Shown here in pieces: positions 47,217-57,715 of a stretch of 64,000 nt of DNA; positions within the stretch are counted from its first letter, which is position 1; every line of letters begins with the position of its first letter. Made by a program: the position numbers and the translations under genes. Under the pieces are notes generated by a model. That model had not been told where the DNA came from, searched no databases, and was given only the letters and a program-made list of their open reading frames with translations. Source of the stretch: Bacteroidaceae bacterium (GTDB lineage Bacteria; Bacteroidota; Bacteroidia; Bacteroidales; Bacteroidaceae); assembly GCA_017447625.1 (NCBI GenBank), contig JAFSNB010000001.1, forward strand, positions 62,001 to 126,000. The letters run 5' to 3'.

Positions 47217-48266
47217 ATGATGCAAAAGACAAAAATATTGGTCACTGGCGCGAGCGGTTTCATCGGCTCGTTTATCGTCAGCGAGGGCATAGCCCGCGGC
47301 TTCGAGATGTGGGCGGGGATGCGCAAGAGCAGTTCAAAGCAGTATCTCACCGACCCCGCCATACGTTTTGCAGAGTTGGATCTCGGCAATCCGGCCCGCT
47401 TGCGTGAGCAGTTGGCGGCATACAAGGAGCAGATGGGAGGCTGGGATTATATCGTCCACGCAGCCGGAGCAACCAAAGCCCTGCGCCGCGAGCAGTTCTT
47501 CCAGACGAACACCGACGGCACGCGACATCTCGTAGAGGCTTTGCGTGCTCTGGAGATGATGCCGCGCCGCTTCGTCTTCATCAGTTCGTTGAGCATCTTC
47601 GGAGCAATTCGCGAACAGCCCGTGCGCAAGCCCACGGAATCCAACCCCTGGGTCTATTCGCCCATCCTGCTGTCGGACACTCCGCATCCGAACACAGCCT
47701 ATGGCGAGAGCAAACTGGCTGCCGAGCAGTTCCTCACAGAGCAGACGGATGTGCCCTGGGTGATATTGCGCCCCACTGGGGTCTATGGCCCCCGTGAACG
47801 CGACTATTTCCTGATGGCCCAGAGCATAAAGCAGCATATCGACTTTGCTGTAGGGCACCGTCCGCAGGAAATTACCTTCGTCTATGTGATGGATGTCGTT
47901 GAGGCCGTCTTCCTGGCTCTCGTAAAGCCTGTGGAGCACAAGGCCTTCTTCCTCTCCGACGGGCAGATATATGACAGCCGTCGCTTCTCCGACCTCCTGC
48001 AGGAGGAGATGGGCGTTAGCCGCGTCCTGCACATCAAGGCCCCGCTGTGGTTTCTGCAGGTGGTCTGCGCGGTGAGCGGCAAGATAAACGGGTGGATGAA
48101 GAAACTGGCCACCCTGAACATGGACAAGTATCACATCCTCAGCCAGCGCAACTGGCAGTGTGACATAGAACCCACGCGCAAGCTTCTGGGCTACGAGCCT
48201 CAGTGGCCGCTGGAACGGGGCGTTAAAGAAAGTGTAAGATGGTACAAAGAAAACGGTTGGCTCTGA
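47217..48266 (+). CDS. NAD-dependent epimerase/dehydratase family protein
   Basis: An extended short-chain dehydrogenase: GASGFIGSFIVSEGIARGF nucleotide loop near the start, AGATKA, SSLSIFG and YGESKLAAEQ catalytic Tyr-Lys near residue 163, and RPTGVYGPRERDYF. The substrate is not recognisable; family members act on nucleotide sugars or lipid-linked groups. It overlaps the PAP2 gene by 28 bp, so the pair are co-translated. 349 residues. An ATG three bases downstream could also serve as start. Confidence 0.9.
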   Translation: MMQKTKILVTGASGFIGSFIVSEGIARGFEMWAGMRKSSSKQYLTDPAIRFAELDLGNPARLREQLAAYKEQMGGWDYIVHAAGATKALRREQFFQTNTDGTRHLVEALRALEMMPRRFVFISSLSIFGAIREQPVRKPTESNPWVYSPILLSDTPHPNTAYGESKLAAEQFLTEQTDVPWVILRPTGVYGPRERDYFLMAQSIKQHIDFAVGHRPQEITFVYVMDVVEAVFLALVKPVEHKAFFLSDGQIYDSRRFSDLLQEEMGVSRVLHIKAPLWFLQVVCAVSGKINGWMKKLATLNMDKYHILSQRNWQCDIEPTRKLLGYEPQWPLERGVKESVRWYKENGWL

Positions 48267-49264
48267 TAAACAAGGTAGAGTGGATAGCCATAGCCTGGTG
48301 TCTGCTTACCCTCGTGTTTATGGCTCTGCTATGGTCACGCCTTGTAGAGCCGGAGGCCATGCTGCTGATGCGCGGCAAATGGCTTCTCATGACCGTTCTG
48401 CTCATTGGGCTTGGCCGCCTCTGGCCGTGCCGGCTGACCCTCTACGCCCGCATCACGGCCCAGCTTATCTGGCTGTCACAGTGGTATCCGGACACTTACG
48501 AGTTCAACCGCATCTTCCCGAACCTCGACCACGTGTTTGCAGGCCTCGAACAGACTATCTTCGGCTGTCAGCCGTCGATTCATTTCAGCCAGCTATGTAC
48601 CGGAATCGTGTGGAGCGAGCTGTTCAACATGGGATATTGGAGTTATTTCCCAATGATAATAGTCCTTGTGCTCACCATCTTCATCAAAGAGCTACTTGGC
48701 CAAGAGTCTAAGGGCTCAATGGTCAATGGGCACGTACTGTTGAGCGAAGGCGAAAAATGGTCAATGGTCAATGAGGGTCCCTCCCTCACCGTTCCCTCAT
48801 TGATACTCATCTCGTTCTTCATCTATTATCTCATATTCATATTCGTGCCGGTGGCCGGGCCACAGTTCTATTTTCAGGCCATAGGCTTGGATGCGGCGGC
48901 ATCGGGGCAGTTCCCGTCCATCGGGACATATTTCTCCTCGCATACGGAGATGCTGCCCTCGCCGGGAGACCCCGACGGCCTCTTCTGCCGACTCGTGGCT
49001 TCGGCCCATGAGGCAGGCGAGCGCCCCACAGCAGCCTTCCCCTCGTCGCATGTCGGCATTAGTACCATAGTCATGATTCTGGCACGCCTCCACGTGCCGC
49101 GCCTCACCTGGTTCCTGCTGCCGTTCTATGTGCTGCTTTGCTGTGCCACAGTCTATATCCAGGCTCACTACCTCATTGACGCCATCGCCGGCCTCATTAC
49201 CGCCCCGCTGGTTCTCGCCTTAGCCGGATGGATTAACTCTAAATTCATAATTCATAATGCTTAA
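48239..49264 (+). CDS. PAP2-family membrane phosphatase/transferase with repeat-encoded insert
   Basis: Polytopic membrane protein (about six helices). The PAP2 signature is near the end: GERPTAAFPSSHVGIS and YLIDAIAG with the catalytic His residues. It is related to enzymes that move phosphoryl-inositol or phosphate between lipids; Bacteroidales use this family in sphingolipid or phospholipid head-group transfer, but the substrate here is unproven. Residues about 160-182 (GSMVNGH ... WSMVNEG) are encoded by CAATGGT-type heptamers in what should be a cytosolic loop. The last residues (NSKFIIHNA) come from an AATTCAT heptamer array that also supplies the stop codon. 341 residues. Confidence 0.82.
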   Translation: MVQRKRLALINKVEWIAIAWCLLTLVFMALLWSRLVEPEAMLLMRGKWLLMTVLLIGLGRLWPCRLTLYARITAQLIWLSQWYPDTYEFNRIFPNLDHVFAGLEQTIFGCQPSIHFSQLCTGIVWSELFNMGYWSYFPMIIVLVLTIFIKELLGQESKGSMVNGHVLLSEGEKWSMVNEGPSLTVPSLILISFFIYYLIFIFVPVAGPQFYFQAIGLDAAASGQFPSIGTYFSSHTEMLPSPGDPDGLFCRLVASAHEAGERPTAAFPSSHVGISTIVMILARLHVPRLTWFLLPFYVLLCCATVYIQAHYLIDAIAGLITAPLVLALAGWINSKFIIHNA

Positions 49265-49320
49265 TTCATAATCGGCGTTATCCCGTTATTACGTTATAAC
49301 GTTATCCCGAATAAACGACT
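49265..49320. repeat. CGTTATCC and GACTAAAC octamer repeats before metG
   Basis: Four CGTTATNN octamers are followed by three GANTAAAC octamers, ending 20 bp before metG. Confidence 0.8.
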
Positions 49321-49343
49321 AAACGATTAAACGAAAAATATAA

Positions 49344-51401
49344 ATGGAAAAGAAATTCAAGAGAACAACCGTCACCTCCGCTTTGCCTTACGCAAACGGA
49401 CCCGTGCATATCGGTCATCTGGCTGGCGTCTATGTACCGGCCGACATCTATGTGCGCTATCTGCGTCTGAAGGGACGCGATGTCCTGTTCATCGGTGGAA
49501 GCGATGAGCACGGCGTTCCCGTCACCATCCGCGCACGCAAGGAGGGCATCACCGTGCAGGAGGTTGTGGATCGCTACCATTATCTCATCAAGGACTCCTT
49601 CGAGCGCTTCGGCATCTCGTTCGACATCTACAGCCGCACCACCAGCCCCACACACCACAAACTGGCGAGCGACTTCTTCCGTAAACTCTACGACGAGGGT
49701 AAGTTCGTGGAGCAGGTCACGGAGCAGTTCTACGACGAGCAGACCGGCCACTTCCTCACCGACCGCAACATCAAGGGCGAATGCCCGCGCTGCCACGCTC
49801 CCGAAGCCTATGGCGACCAGTGCGAGAAATGCGGTGTAACCCTCTCGCCCGAAGAGCTTATAAACCCATACAACGCCGAGACGGGCAATCCGCTCGTCCG
49901 AAAGGCCACCAAACACTGGTATCTGCCTTTGGACAAAGACCAGCCCTGGTTGGAGAAATGGATTCTGGAAGAACACAAAGAGTGGCGCCCGAACGTCTAT
50001 GGTCAGTGCAAGAGCTGGCTCGACGGCGGCCTGCATCCGCGTGCAGTCACCCGTGACCTCGACTGGGGAATCCCCGTTCCCATTGAGGGAGCCGAGGGCA
50101 AGGTGCTCTACGTGTGGTTCGACGCCCCCATAGGCTACATCTCCAACACCAAGGAACTCTGTGACTCTCACCCTGAACTGGGTTCATGGGAGACCTGGTG
50201 GAAAGACCCCGAGACACGTCTGGTACATTTCATCGGTAAGGACAACATAGTCTTCCACTGCATCGTCTTCCCTGCTATGCTCAAAGCCCATGGCGAGTAC
50301 ATCCTCCCGGATAACGTGCCGAGCAACGAGTTCCTGAACCTTGAGGGCAACAAGATTTCAACCTCGAAGAACTACGCCGTGTGGCTCAACGAGTATCTCG
50401 ACGAACTGCCCGGCCGTCAGGATGAACTCCGCTATGTGCTCACAGCCAACGCGCCCGAAACCAAGGACAACGACTTCACCTGGGCCGACTATCAGGCACG
50501 CTGCAACAACGAATTGGTGGCCATCTACGGCAACTTTGTCAACCGCGCCCTGCAGCTGACGCAGAAATACTACGAAGGCGTGGTGCCCGAGTGTGGCGAG
50601 CTCAACGACTACGACCGCGAAACACTCTCCGAGTTCCAGGGCGTGAAAGAGCGTTTAGAGTCGTTACTCGAGAACTTCAAGTTCCGCGATGCGCAGAAGG
50701 AGGCCATGAATCTCGCACGCATCGGTAACAAATACATAGCCGACTGCGAGCCTTGGAAAGTCATCAAGACCGACCCCGAGCGCGTGAAGACCATTATTTA
50801 CATCAGCCTGCAGCTCACCGCCAACCTCGCCATCGCCTTTGAGCCGTTCCTGCCCTTCAGCAGCGAGCGACTGCGCCACATGATTGCCCTGAACGAATTC
50901 TCTTGGGAGCAGCTCGGAAGCCTCGATTTGCTTGCTGCCGGCAATCAGTTGCCCAAGCCCGAGCTCCTCTTCACCAAGATTGAGGACGATGTCGTTGCCG
51001 CCCAGATGAAGAAGCTCGAAGACACCATCAAGGCAAACGAAGCCGCCAACTATAAGGCCGCTCCCGTAAAGGACACAATCCCCTTCGAGGATTTCGAGAA
51101 ACTGGACATCCGCGTCGGTATTGTCAAAGCCTGCGAGAAGATCAAGAAGAGCAAGAAACTGCTGAAGTTCACCCTCGACGACGGTACCGGCAAGGACCGC
51201 ACCATCCTCAGCGGCATCGCCCAGTGGTACGAGCCCGAGCAGCTCGTTGGCAAGCGTGTGCTATACATCGCCAACCTCGCTCCCCGTCAGATGATGGGCG
51301 AAGAGAGCTGTGGAATGATTCTCTCCGCCGTCAACTACAACGGCGACCTTAGCGTCACCACCACCCTCGATGACGTGAAGCCCGGCAGTCAGGTCGGATA
51401 A
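49344..51401 (+). CDS. metG: Methionyl-tRNA synthetase
   Basis: HIGH motif is [13 protein letters not shown] at about residue 16-28. The zinc knuckle has Cys in CPRCHAP and CEKCG. The KMSKS loop reads [11 protein letters not shown]. The C-terminal 110 residues ([20 protein letters not shown]) are the EMAP-II-like tRNA-binding domain found in longer MetRS. 685 residues. Followed by a terminator at 51482-51518. Confidence 0.97.
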   Translation: MEKKFKRTTVTSALPYANGPVHIGHLAGVYVPADIYVRYLRLKGRDVLFIGGSDEHGVPVTIRARKEGITVQEVVDRYHYLIKDSFERFGISFDIYSRTTSPTHHKLASDFFRKLYDEGKFVEQVTEQFYDEQTGHFLTDRNIKGECPRCHAPEAYGDQCEKCGVTLSPEELINPYNAETGNPLVRKATKHWYLPLDKDQPWLEKWILEEHKEWRPNVYGQCKSWLDGGLHPRAVTRDLDWGIPVPIEGAEGKVLYVWFDAPIGYISNTKELCDSHPELGSWETWWKDPETRLVHFIGKDNIVFHCIVFPAMLKAHGEYILPDNVPSNEFLNLEGNKISTSKNYAVWLNEYLDELPGRQDELRYVLTANAPETKDNDFTWADYQARCNNELVAIYGNFVNRALQLTQKYYEGVVPECGELNDYDRETLSEFQGVKERLESLLENFKFRDAQKEAMNLARIGNKYIADCEPWKVIKTDPERVKTIIYISLQLTANLAIAFEPFLPFSSERLRHMIALNEFSWEQLGSLDLLAAGNQLPKPELLFTKIEDDVVAAQMKKLEDTIKANEAANYKAAPVKDTIPFEDFEKLDIRVGIVKACEKIKKSKKLLKFTLDDGTGKDRTILSGIAQWYEPEQLVGKRVLYIANLAPRQMMGEESCGMILSAVNYNGDLSVTTTLDDVKPGSQVG

Positions 51402-51481
51402 GCCTAATAGCCCCCTAAGGGGGTATTGGGTTCAAGGGGGGTAATAGAGCTAATTTATAGAACCCACCTATACCCAAAGCA

Positions 51482-51518
51482 GCCCGCTCCTACGGAATAG
51501 TCGCAGGAGCGGGCATCT
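51482..51518. terminator. Terminator between metG and the GH20-GH33 gene
   Basis: GCCCGCTCCT (51482-51491) pairs with AGGAGCGGGC (51505-51514), followed by a short T-rich run; usable in both directions. Confidence 0.75.
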
Positions 51519-51537
51519 GTTTATCACGATAATGTTT

Positions 51538-54500
51538 TCAGAAAATCACTTTCTTTCCATTGATGATATTTATTCCCTTGACAGGCTTACTCAGGCGTTG
51601 ACCCGCAACGTTGTAAATCTGCATCTTGTCAATCGCACTTTGTCCTTTATCAATCGAATTAATTCCTGTCTCGAAGCTGAAGGTGAAGCCTTTAACATTT
51701 CCACTTGGGATGCTCGTATTGAGATAAGCTTTGTTGGCACCAAGGGTTATGGTTGTCGTCCCTTCGTTTTCGAACTTATAAAAACCAATCATATTGTTGA
51801 GGACACCGAGGGAATAATAACTACTTTCGTCGCTGAGATCCAGCTGCATAGGTGTGAGTGTACCTTTCAGCAGGTTTTTCTCCTCGCTAACCGCAGAGCT
51901 AAGGCCCGATGTCACACCGACTGTGGTTTCGGTAGCTGCTACACTGTTGACGAGCACCACGGCGGTACGGGCAGGAATCTCCGATCCCTCGTTGGGTGTA
52001 GGTGTCAGTGACGCATAGCCATTGCCCACAGCTGTTATGTAGTATGCTTTCGTGTTGATGTCGGTAGTCACATCTGATGGAAGATAGAGAGTGGCATATG
52101 ACTGGCTGCTGTTCACGGTATGGAGGGTAACGGGCACGTTGTCGGACAGAGTGACGGTGAACTGCATGATGCAGGCAAACCGGTTGTTGCTGCTTCCCTT
52201 GCTCTTCATGGAAAATGTAGTCGTGGGTGCATAGATGTTGTCCACAGTCAGCATGTGAGGCGTACCGCTGTTGGTGTTGACCTCGGCTGTCTGTGTGCCG
52301 TCGGCAGAAGCGAGAGTGTAGAGCTCGCTGCCAGTATAATAATGTCCACCTATGCTGTAGCCCTTGATGAGATAACCCTGAGGAGCGGTGATGGTGAACA
52401 CATCTGTTGCACCTGCTGCACTGGGCTTGATGCAGAAGTCACGCTGACCGTAGTCGCTCTCGCGGTTGAAAGCATTGTACGTGGCAGAGATCTCTACACC
52501 GGCAAAACCTGAGTTGGCATTTGTGGTGAACTTGTTGGCCCACCCCGATGAGGGTGACCAAGCGCCCCACGGAGCGCTGGAGTTGGTTTCTCCCATAGAG
52601 ATTATGGTGGCCGTGGGATGATGCAACAGCTCGTTCAGCTCATCAATTCTTGCATTGATGGCTTTGCTGCTGACAACGATATAGTTGATGGCATAGCAAT
52701 CCATCTTGTCCTGATTACCAAGACTTCCGTCTTCATAGATGATGGCGACATCCCCGTTGGCCAGCTTCTGCATGGAGCTGTAGGCGGCATAGCCAGGTTG
52801 AATCTGTAGCGCCTCATACCATGTCTGTCCCTGATTGAGGCTCATGTAGAGACGCAGGTCACGGCGGTAAGTGCTGAATGTCTTGGTGAGGGTGTGCAAA
52901 ATCACGTCGGGACGTGTAGCGTTCTCAGTAATGCGGTTGTAGTAGAGAATATCGGCGTTACACCCGTTGGCGTTCATCTCATTGCCCCAAATACTTTGTG
53001 ACTCCCAGCTCCCGATACCGTCGCCGCTGGCATCGCCCGTGGAGCGGTTGTAACCTCTGTTTGCCATGCTGTTCCATCCGCCACGTCGCACGGAGAGGAT
53101 AAGCGAGTTATCGTTCATCACTTCCAGCTTTGATTCGTCGGCACCAGTATAGACAGCAGTGGGTACGATTGTCCACGTCTCCCCTTCGTCATCGGAGTAT
53201 AGGATGTACTCATTGGTTTGACCATCGACCTTTCCGTTCATGGCAAAAGCCACACGGCCATTGTCGAAAGTAACGCCTTTGCCGGCTGTAGTGAAAGCGC
53301 TTTGGAAGGTTATGCCTCCCTTGTCAATGGAACTGAAGATGTCTTTTGGCGCGGACCATGTGGCGCCGTTGTCCGTACTTTCGGTGTAGCCCATGTGGAG
53401 CATACCTGTGGGATAGCTGTTCTTACCTGCCGCCATGAGACAGATGAGCTTGCCGCTCTTTGTGCATACCACCGCAGGGTCGCCGTAACCATAGGCCGCC
53501 TCCGAGGAGCCGTCACCGGCAGCTATAGTCATCGGCGAAGACCATGTGGCGCCGTTGTCCATGCTCTTCCGCATCACCACATCAATCTTATGTCCCGAAG
53601 CGGGCTTTCCCAGATCCTCGGTGTTGTCATAGCGGTAGTCGGTGAACGCTGCGATGCCGCCGTCGGCAGTACGGATGATGACTGGTATTCGGTAATACTT
53701 GGCCTGACTCTGCGAAGCCGTCCAGAGGGGGGCCTGCTGTTTGTAGATACGCATCGCGCCGTCGGGATTGCCGATGGCGGAGAGGTCGCAGACGTTGGAG
53801 CCGATGTCGTTGCTATAGGCAATGGATGTGACGGCTGCATCGATGGTGGCGAGTTCCGTGGCTGTGCTCTTCACGTCGACAGTCACCCATATATATATAG
53901 GTGTATTGGCGGTGAGAACTGTGGCTGATGGGGTCTCGATGGTGATGGGGAGACCTTCAGGTGAACCTGAAGGCACCGTGGCTTCACCGATTTTCACGGG
54001 ACTGGCAGCAGCATGAATCTGGTCGATTGAGGTCGTATAGACAGCTACTCGGCCAATTTGGTCGGCACCCGTGAGAGTAACGCTGACGCTGGTCGGTGTG
54101 CAGGTCTTGAATGGTGTGACTTTCAGGCGTAAGAGAGCCTGCATCGTGTTGCCCAATCCTGTAGTTTGGTGGCCTTGGCAGACGGAGACATCTGAGGCAC
54201 GCAAGCACAGCGAGGGGTCAACTTCAACCAGTTCAATGGGAAAGAACTGCCAGGATGCATTGCCTGTGGTGGAAGATGGGGGATTGGTTCCCCATCCTGC
54301 CACTGTGCCGCCCACGGTGTTGGCATCCATGATGACATCATTGGCATCCTGAAGGTAGAAATAGCCGCTTGCGATGTTGCCGATGGAGTAAGATGACTTC
54401 TTGGTGGCCGTCGTTCCATTGTTGTTACCCCCGCCGCTGCCGCCTAAGCCGTTGACGAGAGTGTAGAAGTAGTTACCATAGCCTGTCTGGAGGAAGTATT

Positions 54501-57468
54501 TTCCTTCGCCGTCATCTGCGAGACGAGCCATAAACTGAGCGTTGTCAGGAGCATAACCGCCAGGTTGTGCGGCTTGTGTGTAGAGCTTGTGGTCGTTAAC
54601 GTTCTCGTAGAGATAACCGTTGCGACCTATATTCTTCATTATATACCATTGGCCTGTGGTGAGGCTGGTGGCAGCTGAGGCGGAGATGTTAAAGTCGTGG
54701 TTGGTCAGCTCGCCGAGGGCTGCCGAGGAGAGAGGAAAAGGGATATCGTCCTCTGCAATCTCCTCTATGCGATACTTGCAACCAGCATCGGTGGTGTTCG
54801 TGCCGGCTCCCCAATTGTAAATCTTGTAGCCACCTGAGAGGGCAGAACTGCTGATGTTGGTTTGGTTGAACTGACATGAGCCTGAAGTGATGATGACAAA
54901 GCCCGTTTCATCGGCTTTGGCTATACTCCATCCTGCTGAGGGCGATGTTGCCTGTGTCTTGAGGACGCTGTTGTTCGTACTGTTCGGCAGGATGAACGAC
55001 CCGTCTATAGCATTTACGATGTCAAACGAGCCATCGCCTCTGCTGATGAACTTCCAACATGAGGCAGCCTCCACATTTGTTCCGCCGCCTAACTCACCGC
55101 CAGCGCCAGTAGAGGTGGCATAGCGTGTACCGCGCAGGGGGGTGCAGAGCGTATAGTAGTGGCTTTCGGCGGGTGTACTGGCAACTGGCTGGTTGACAGC
55201 TTGTGAAGAAATGCCGTTCACGAAAGTCTCAAAAGCCGTCTGCAACGTCGTCACCTGTGCATCACGCTCGGGGGCACTCATTGTAGTTTGCAGCGTTGCT
55301 TCCACCTCTGCGACAGCGGCGTTCAACGTGGCGGCTGCGCTGACGGGGTAAAAGCCCACTTGTGAACTGCATACGCTGTTGACGTAGGTCTTTATTTCGC
55401 CTATCTTTGCCGCCACACTCTCTGCATTGGCGTCTAAGCTCTGAATAGGCGAATAGGTGATGCCGTCAAGAGCATGGCGACCGCTTGCATCGGTGAGCAC
55501 GAAGGTGAACATCCACTTGTTGAGGCGGATATTGCTGGCGTTGACATAAGGCAGTTTAAGCAGCACTTTGTTCCATCCTGCGTGCAGTGATATAGAAACA
55601 GGTTCGCGCGCGGGAAAATTCTCGTTGCCAAGATCCACCTCACTGTTGATGTTCTTGCCGCTGTTTGTCCACGTGGGAGCTGGCACCTCTGTGCCATTCA
55701 CCCAGATGCGGGAGCCCTTGCGATCCCAGTTGCCGGCATCGGGAGCCTTATCGTTCTCCGAGCGGCTATAGTTCTGGAACTCGATGAGAGCACCTGCCGT
55801 CTGTGCCGTGGGCGAATAGACGTAAGTCCAGGCGTAGGCTGTGGTGTTCAGCTGCGGCGAAGAGTAGAAAGCCGGAACGTACGTTCCCCATACATGGCGC
55901 AGGTAGATGCCGGCGCCGGTAGCCATGCTCGTTGTATAGGTCTGGCCGTCGTAGGTGAATTGGTCAGGCAGGATGTCTTCGGTGGCCGTCTCGGGCGGGA
56001 ATACCGCAGATGGTGTGCCGCCGTTGGGGAAAGCCTGTGTGATGCGCCACTTCACATTTGTCTGCTTGACGTAAGGGATGGGCTCGTCTGCCAGCCACGT
56101 ATCCTTGTAATGAAGGAAGCGACGTTCCCAGTCGGCAAACTCCTCGAACTCCGAGCCGCTGTTGGGCAGCATCGTTCCGCCGACCTCGATATACTGGTTC
56201 CCGCCACCCATCCAGCCGCGTTCTGCGGTGGCGAGTGCGTGGGCATAGAGGCCGTTCTGACTGATTATATCCGTCTCTGTTGCCGTCTTACGGTCGTTCC
56301 AGATGGCGGTAATGGCACCTGCCACCTCGCTGTTTCCCTGCTGTGCATAATAGACATTGCTCTTGTATATGCCCACCAGATCTGCAAAGACATCAAAGTG
56401 GTTGATGTAGTTATAGCGGCAGTCGATATTGGGCAGTCCGTCTATCTTCCGGCCGCTGCTGCTCCACATCTCCGTCATGTCGATATAGGGCAGGTTCGCC
56501 TTGCTGATGGTGACGCCGCTGATGGGATTCCATACGATGCATTTGCGGCCGAGCGTCTCCTTGATGTACTGTGACATCTCATTGACGAAGGCTGCCGTTG
56601 TGCCGGCCTCGTCGGCTCCCATGTGGATATAGGGTGCCAGGGGGAAGGCATCAGCCAGTTCCGATAGCAATGCCTTCAGTGCCACCTTGCCCTCATCGCT
56701 GCTCATGGTGTAACCCATCGCGTTTGTGAAGGCCGTGGAGTGTCCGGGCATATCGATTTCCGGGATGACTATGACTCCGCGTTCGGCGGCATAGGCTTCC
56801 AGCTCAGTGCATTGTGCCTGGGTGTAGAAGCTTCCTGCGAAGCGTGTCATGTTGGCGGTTTGGTTGAGCTGCGGATAGACCTTACTCTCGAAACGGAAGC
56901 CCTGATTGTCGGTCAGATGCCAATGAAAGACGTTGACCTTGAAACGTGAAAGCAAGTCGATTTCCTTCTTCAGCTCATCGAAAGAGATGAACGAACGGCC
57001 CACGTCATGCATGAAACCACGCAGCTTGAATGCCGGGTAGTCGGTAATGCTGACGCCGGGAATGCTGGCGCCTTCCGTTGCAGCGGCGAGTTGCATCAGC
57101 GTCTGGGCAGCACGGATCACGCCAGTCTTTGTAACGGCACTGATGTTTATGGCGTCAGCCGTGACATTCAGCTGGTAGCCCTCATTGTCGAAACCTGCCA
57201 GCTCATAGTCGAATGTGCCGAGCGTGGCGGCACTGACTATATTCACCGTCACGGAGGCCGTTGCGCTGCCGTCCGTAGTAAAGAGCGAGGCCAACAAGGT
57301 GGAATGTGTCGGGTCTGTCAGCTCTACGGGTCGACCGAGAGCGAAAGAAGCCTCGTTCTCGGTCATCTGTTGTGGCTTCGGTAACAGCCACGACGTGGCT
57401 GTCGATGCCTGTAGGTTTCCGACATTGATTATAAGCAGCAATGTCAGAAGGAAATGTCTCATTTTCAT
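51538..57468 (-). CDS. Giant secreted GH20-GH33 glycosidase (hexosaminidase plus sialidase) with type IX tail
   Basis: The 1976-residue protein begins with a signal peptide (MKMRHFLLTLLLIINVGNLQ). Residues about 25-140 are a GH20b-like beta domain; about 145-480 are a GH20 barrel with VFHWHLTDNQGFRFES, EIDMPGHSTAF and HMGADEAG (catalytic Asp-Glu near 284). A helical segment (about 700-770) and beta domains follow. From about 1255 a GH33 sialidase begins with YYRIPVII. It has four Asp boxes: SMDNGATW, STDNGATW, SDDEGETW and SLNQGQTW. The C-terminus GQRLSKPVKGINIINGKKVIF is a type IX tail. Together the domains should remove terminal sialic acid and GlcNAc/GalNAc, as in mucin glycans. Whether one chain does both in turn is inferred. 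The small gene at 57475 precedes it by 6 bp. Confidence 0.93.
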   Translation of the reverse strand: MKMRHFLLTLLLIINVGNLQASTATSWLLPKPQQMTENEASFALGRPVELTDPTHSTLLASLFTTDGSATASVTVNIVSAATLGTFDYELAGFDNEGYQLNVTADAINISAVTKTGVIRAAQTLMQLAAATEGASIPGVSITDYPAFKLRGFMHDVGRSFISFDELKKEIDLLSRFKVNVFHWHLTDNQGFRFESKVYPQLNQTANMTRFAGSFYTQAQCTELEAYAAERGVIVIPEIDMPGHSTAFTNAMGYTMSSDEGKVALKALLSELADAFPLAPYIHMGADEAGTTAAFVNEMSQYIKETLGRKCIVWNPISGVTISKANLPYIDMTEMWSSSGRKIDGLPNIDCRYNYINHFDVFADLVGIYKSNVYYAQQGNSEVAGAITAIWNDRKTATETDIISQNGLYAHALATAERGWMGGGNQYIEVGGTMLPNSGSEFEEFADWERRFLHYKDTWLADEPIPYVKQTNVKWRITQAFPNGGTPSAVFPPETATEDILPDQFTYDGQTYTTSMATGAGIYLRHVWGTYVPAFYSSPQLNTTAYAWTYVYSPTAQTAGALIEFQNYSRSENDKAPDAGNWDRKGSRIWVNGTEVPAPTWTNSGKNINSEVDLGNENFPAREPVSISLHAGWNKVLLKLPYVNASNIRLNKWMFTFVLTDASGRHALDGITYSPIQSLDANAESVAAKIGEIKTYVNSVCSSQVGFYPVSAAATLNAAVAEVEATLQTTMSAPERDAQVTTLQTAFETFVNGISSQAVNQPVASTPAESHYYTLCTPLRGTRYATSTGAGGELGGGTNVEAASCWKFISRGDGSFDIVNAIDGSFILPNSTNNSVLKTQATSPSAGWSIAKADETGFVIITSGSCQFNQTNISSSALSGGYKIYNWGAGTNTTDAGCKYRIEEIAEDDIPFPLSSAALGELTNHDFNISASAATSLTTGQWYIMKNIGRNGYLYENVNDHKLYTQAAQPGGYAPDNAQFMARLADDGEGKYFLQTGYGNYFYTLVNGLGGSGGGNNNGTTATKKSSYSIGNIASGYFYLQDANDVIMDANTVGGTVAGWGTNPPSSTTGNASWQFFPIELVEVDPSLCLRASDVSVCQGHQTTGLGNTMQALLRLKVTPFKTCTPTSVSVTLTGADQIGRVAVYTTSIDQIHAAASPVKIGEATVPSGSPEGLPITIETPSATVLTANTPIYIWVTVDVKSTATELATIDAAVTSIAYSNDIGSNVCDLSAIGNPDGAMRIYKQQAPLWTASQSQAKYYRIPVIIRTADGGIAAFTDYRYDNTEDLGKPASGHKIDVVMRKSMDNGATWSSPMTIAAGDGSSEAAYGYGDPAVVCTKSGKLICLMAAGKNSYPTGMLHMGYTESTDNGATWSAPKDIFSSIDKGGITFQSAFTTAGKGVTFDNGRVAFAMNGKVDGQTNEYILYSDDEGETWTIVPTAVYTGADESKLEVMNDNSLILSVRRGGWNSMANRGYNRSTGDASGDGIGSWESQSIWGNEMNANGCNADILYYNRITENATRPDVILHTLTKTFSTYRRDLRLYMSLNQGQTWYEALQIQPGYAAYSSMQKLANGDVAIIYEDGSLGNQDKMDCYAINYIVVSSKAINARIDELNELLHHPTATIISMGETNSSAPWGAWSPSSGWANKFTTNANSGFAGVEISATYNAFNRESDYGQRDFCIKPSAAGATDVFTITAPQGYLIKGYSIGGHYYTGSELYTLASADGTQTAEVNTNSGTPHMLTVDNIYAPTTTFSMKSKGSSNNRFACIMQFTVTLSDNVPVTLHTVNSSQSYATLYLPSDVTTDINTKAYYITAVGNGYASLTPTPNEGSEIPARTAVVLVNSVAATETTVGVTSGLSSAVSEEKNLLKGTLTPMQLDLSDESSYYSLGVLNNMIGFYKFENEGTTTITLGANKAYLNTSIPSGNVKGFTFSFETGINSIDKGQSAIDKMQIYNVAGQRLSKPVKGINIINGKKVIF

Positions 57469-57474
57469 AATAAT

Positions 57475-57660
57475 CTATTTTGACCAGTCGTCTTCCCAGA
57501 CATCGTAATCTTTGGAACAGTTTTCTTTGGCAAAGCCGATATCCTCTTGGTTATCAACCTTCTTGTCGGGATCAGATTCTACTTTCATGGATGCTGCCAA
57601 CAGCCTCTCTGTGGAGATAATGCTGATGTACAAGACGGGGGAAACATATTGTTTGTTCAT
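57475..57660 (-). CDS. 61-residue small protein preceding the glycosidase gene
   Basis: MNKQYVSPVLYISIISTERL is followed by LAASMKVESD and an acidic Asp/Trp tail (YDVWEDDWSK). The layout (Lys.Tyr..P near the start, a hydrophobic strand, LLA.S, then Asp-Trp-rich tail) matches the 53-residue proteins at 1115 and 60129. It ends 6 bp before the giant glycosidase gene, so the two are co-transcribed. The role is unknown. Confidence 0.65.
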   Translation of the reverse strand: MNKQYVSPVLYISIISTERLLAASMKVESDPDKKVDNQEDIGFAKENCSKDYDVWEDDWSK

Positions 57661-57715
57661 GACTATCTATATTTTGTTTATTGGGTTACAACTTTTTCCT
57701 TTGAAAAGACTATTC

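Noticed and set aside
51416-51460. CCCCCTAAGGGGGTATTGGGTTCAAGGGG after metG as a riboswitch or terminator
   Set aside because: It is another copy of the GC-rich palindrome family without a T tract; the real terminator is at 51482-51518.
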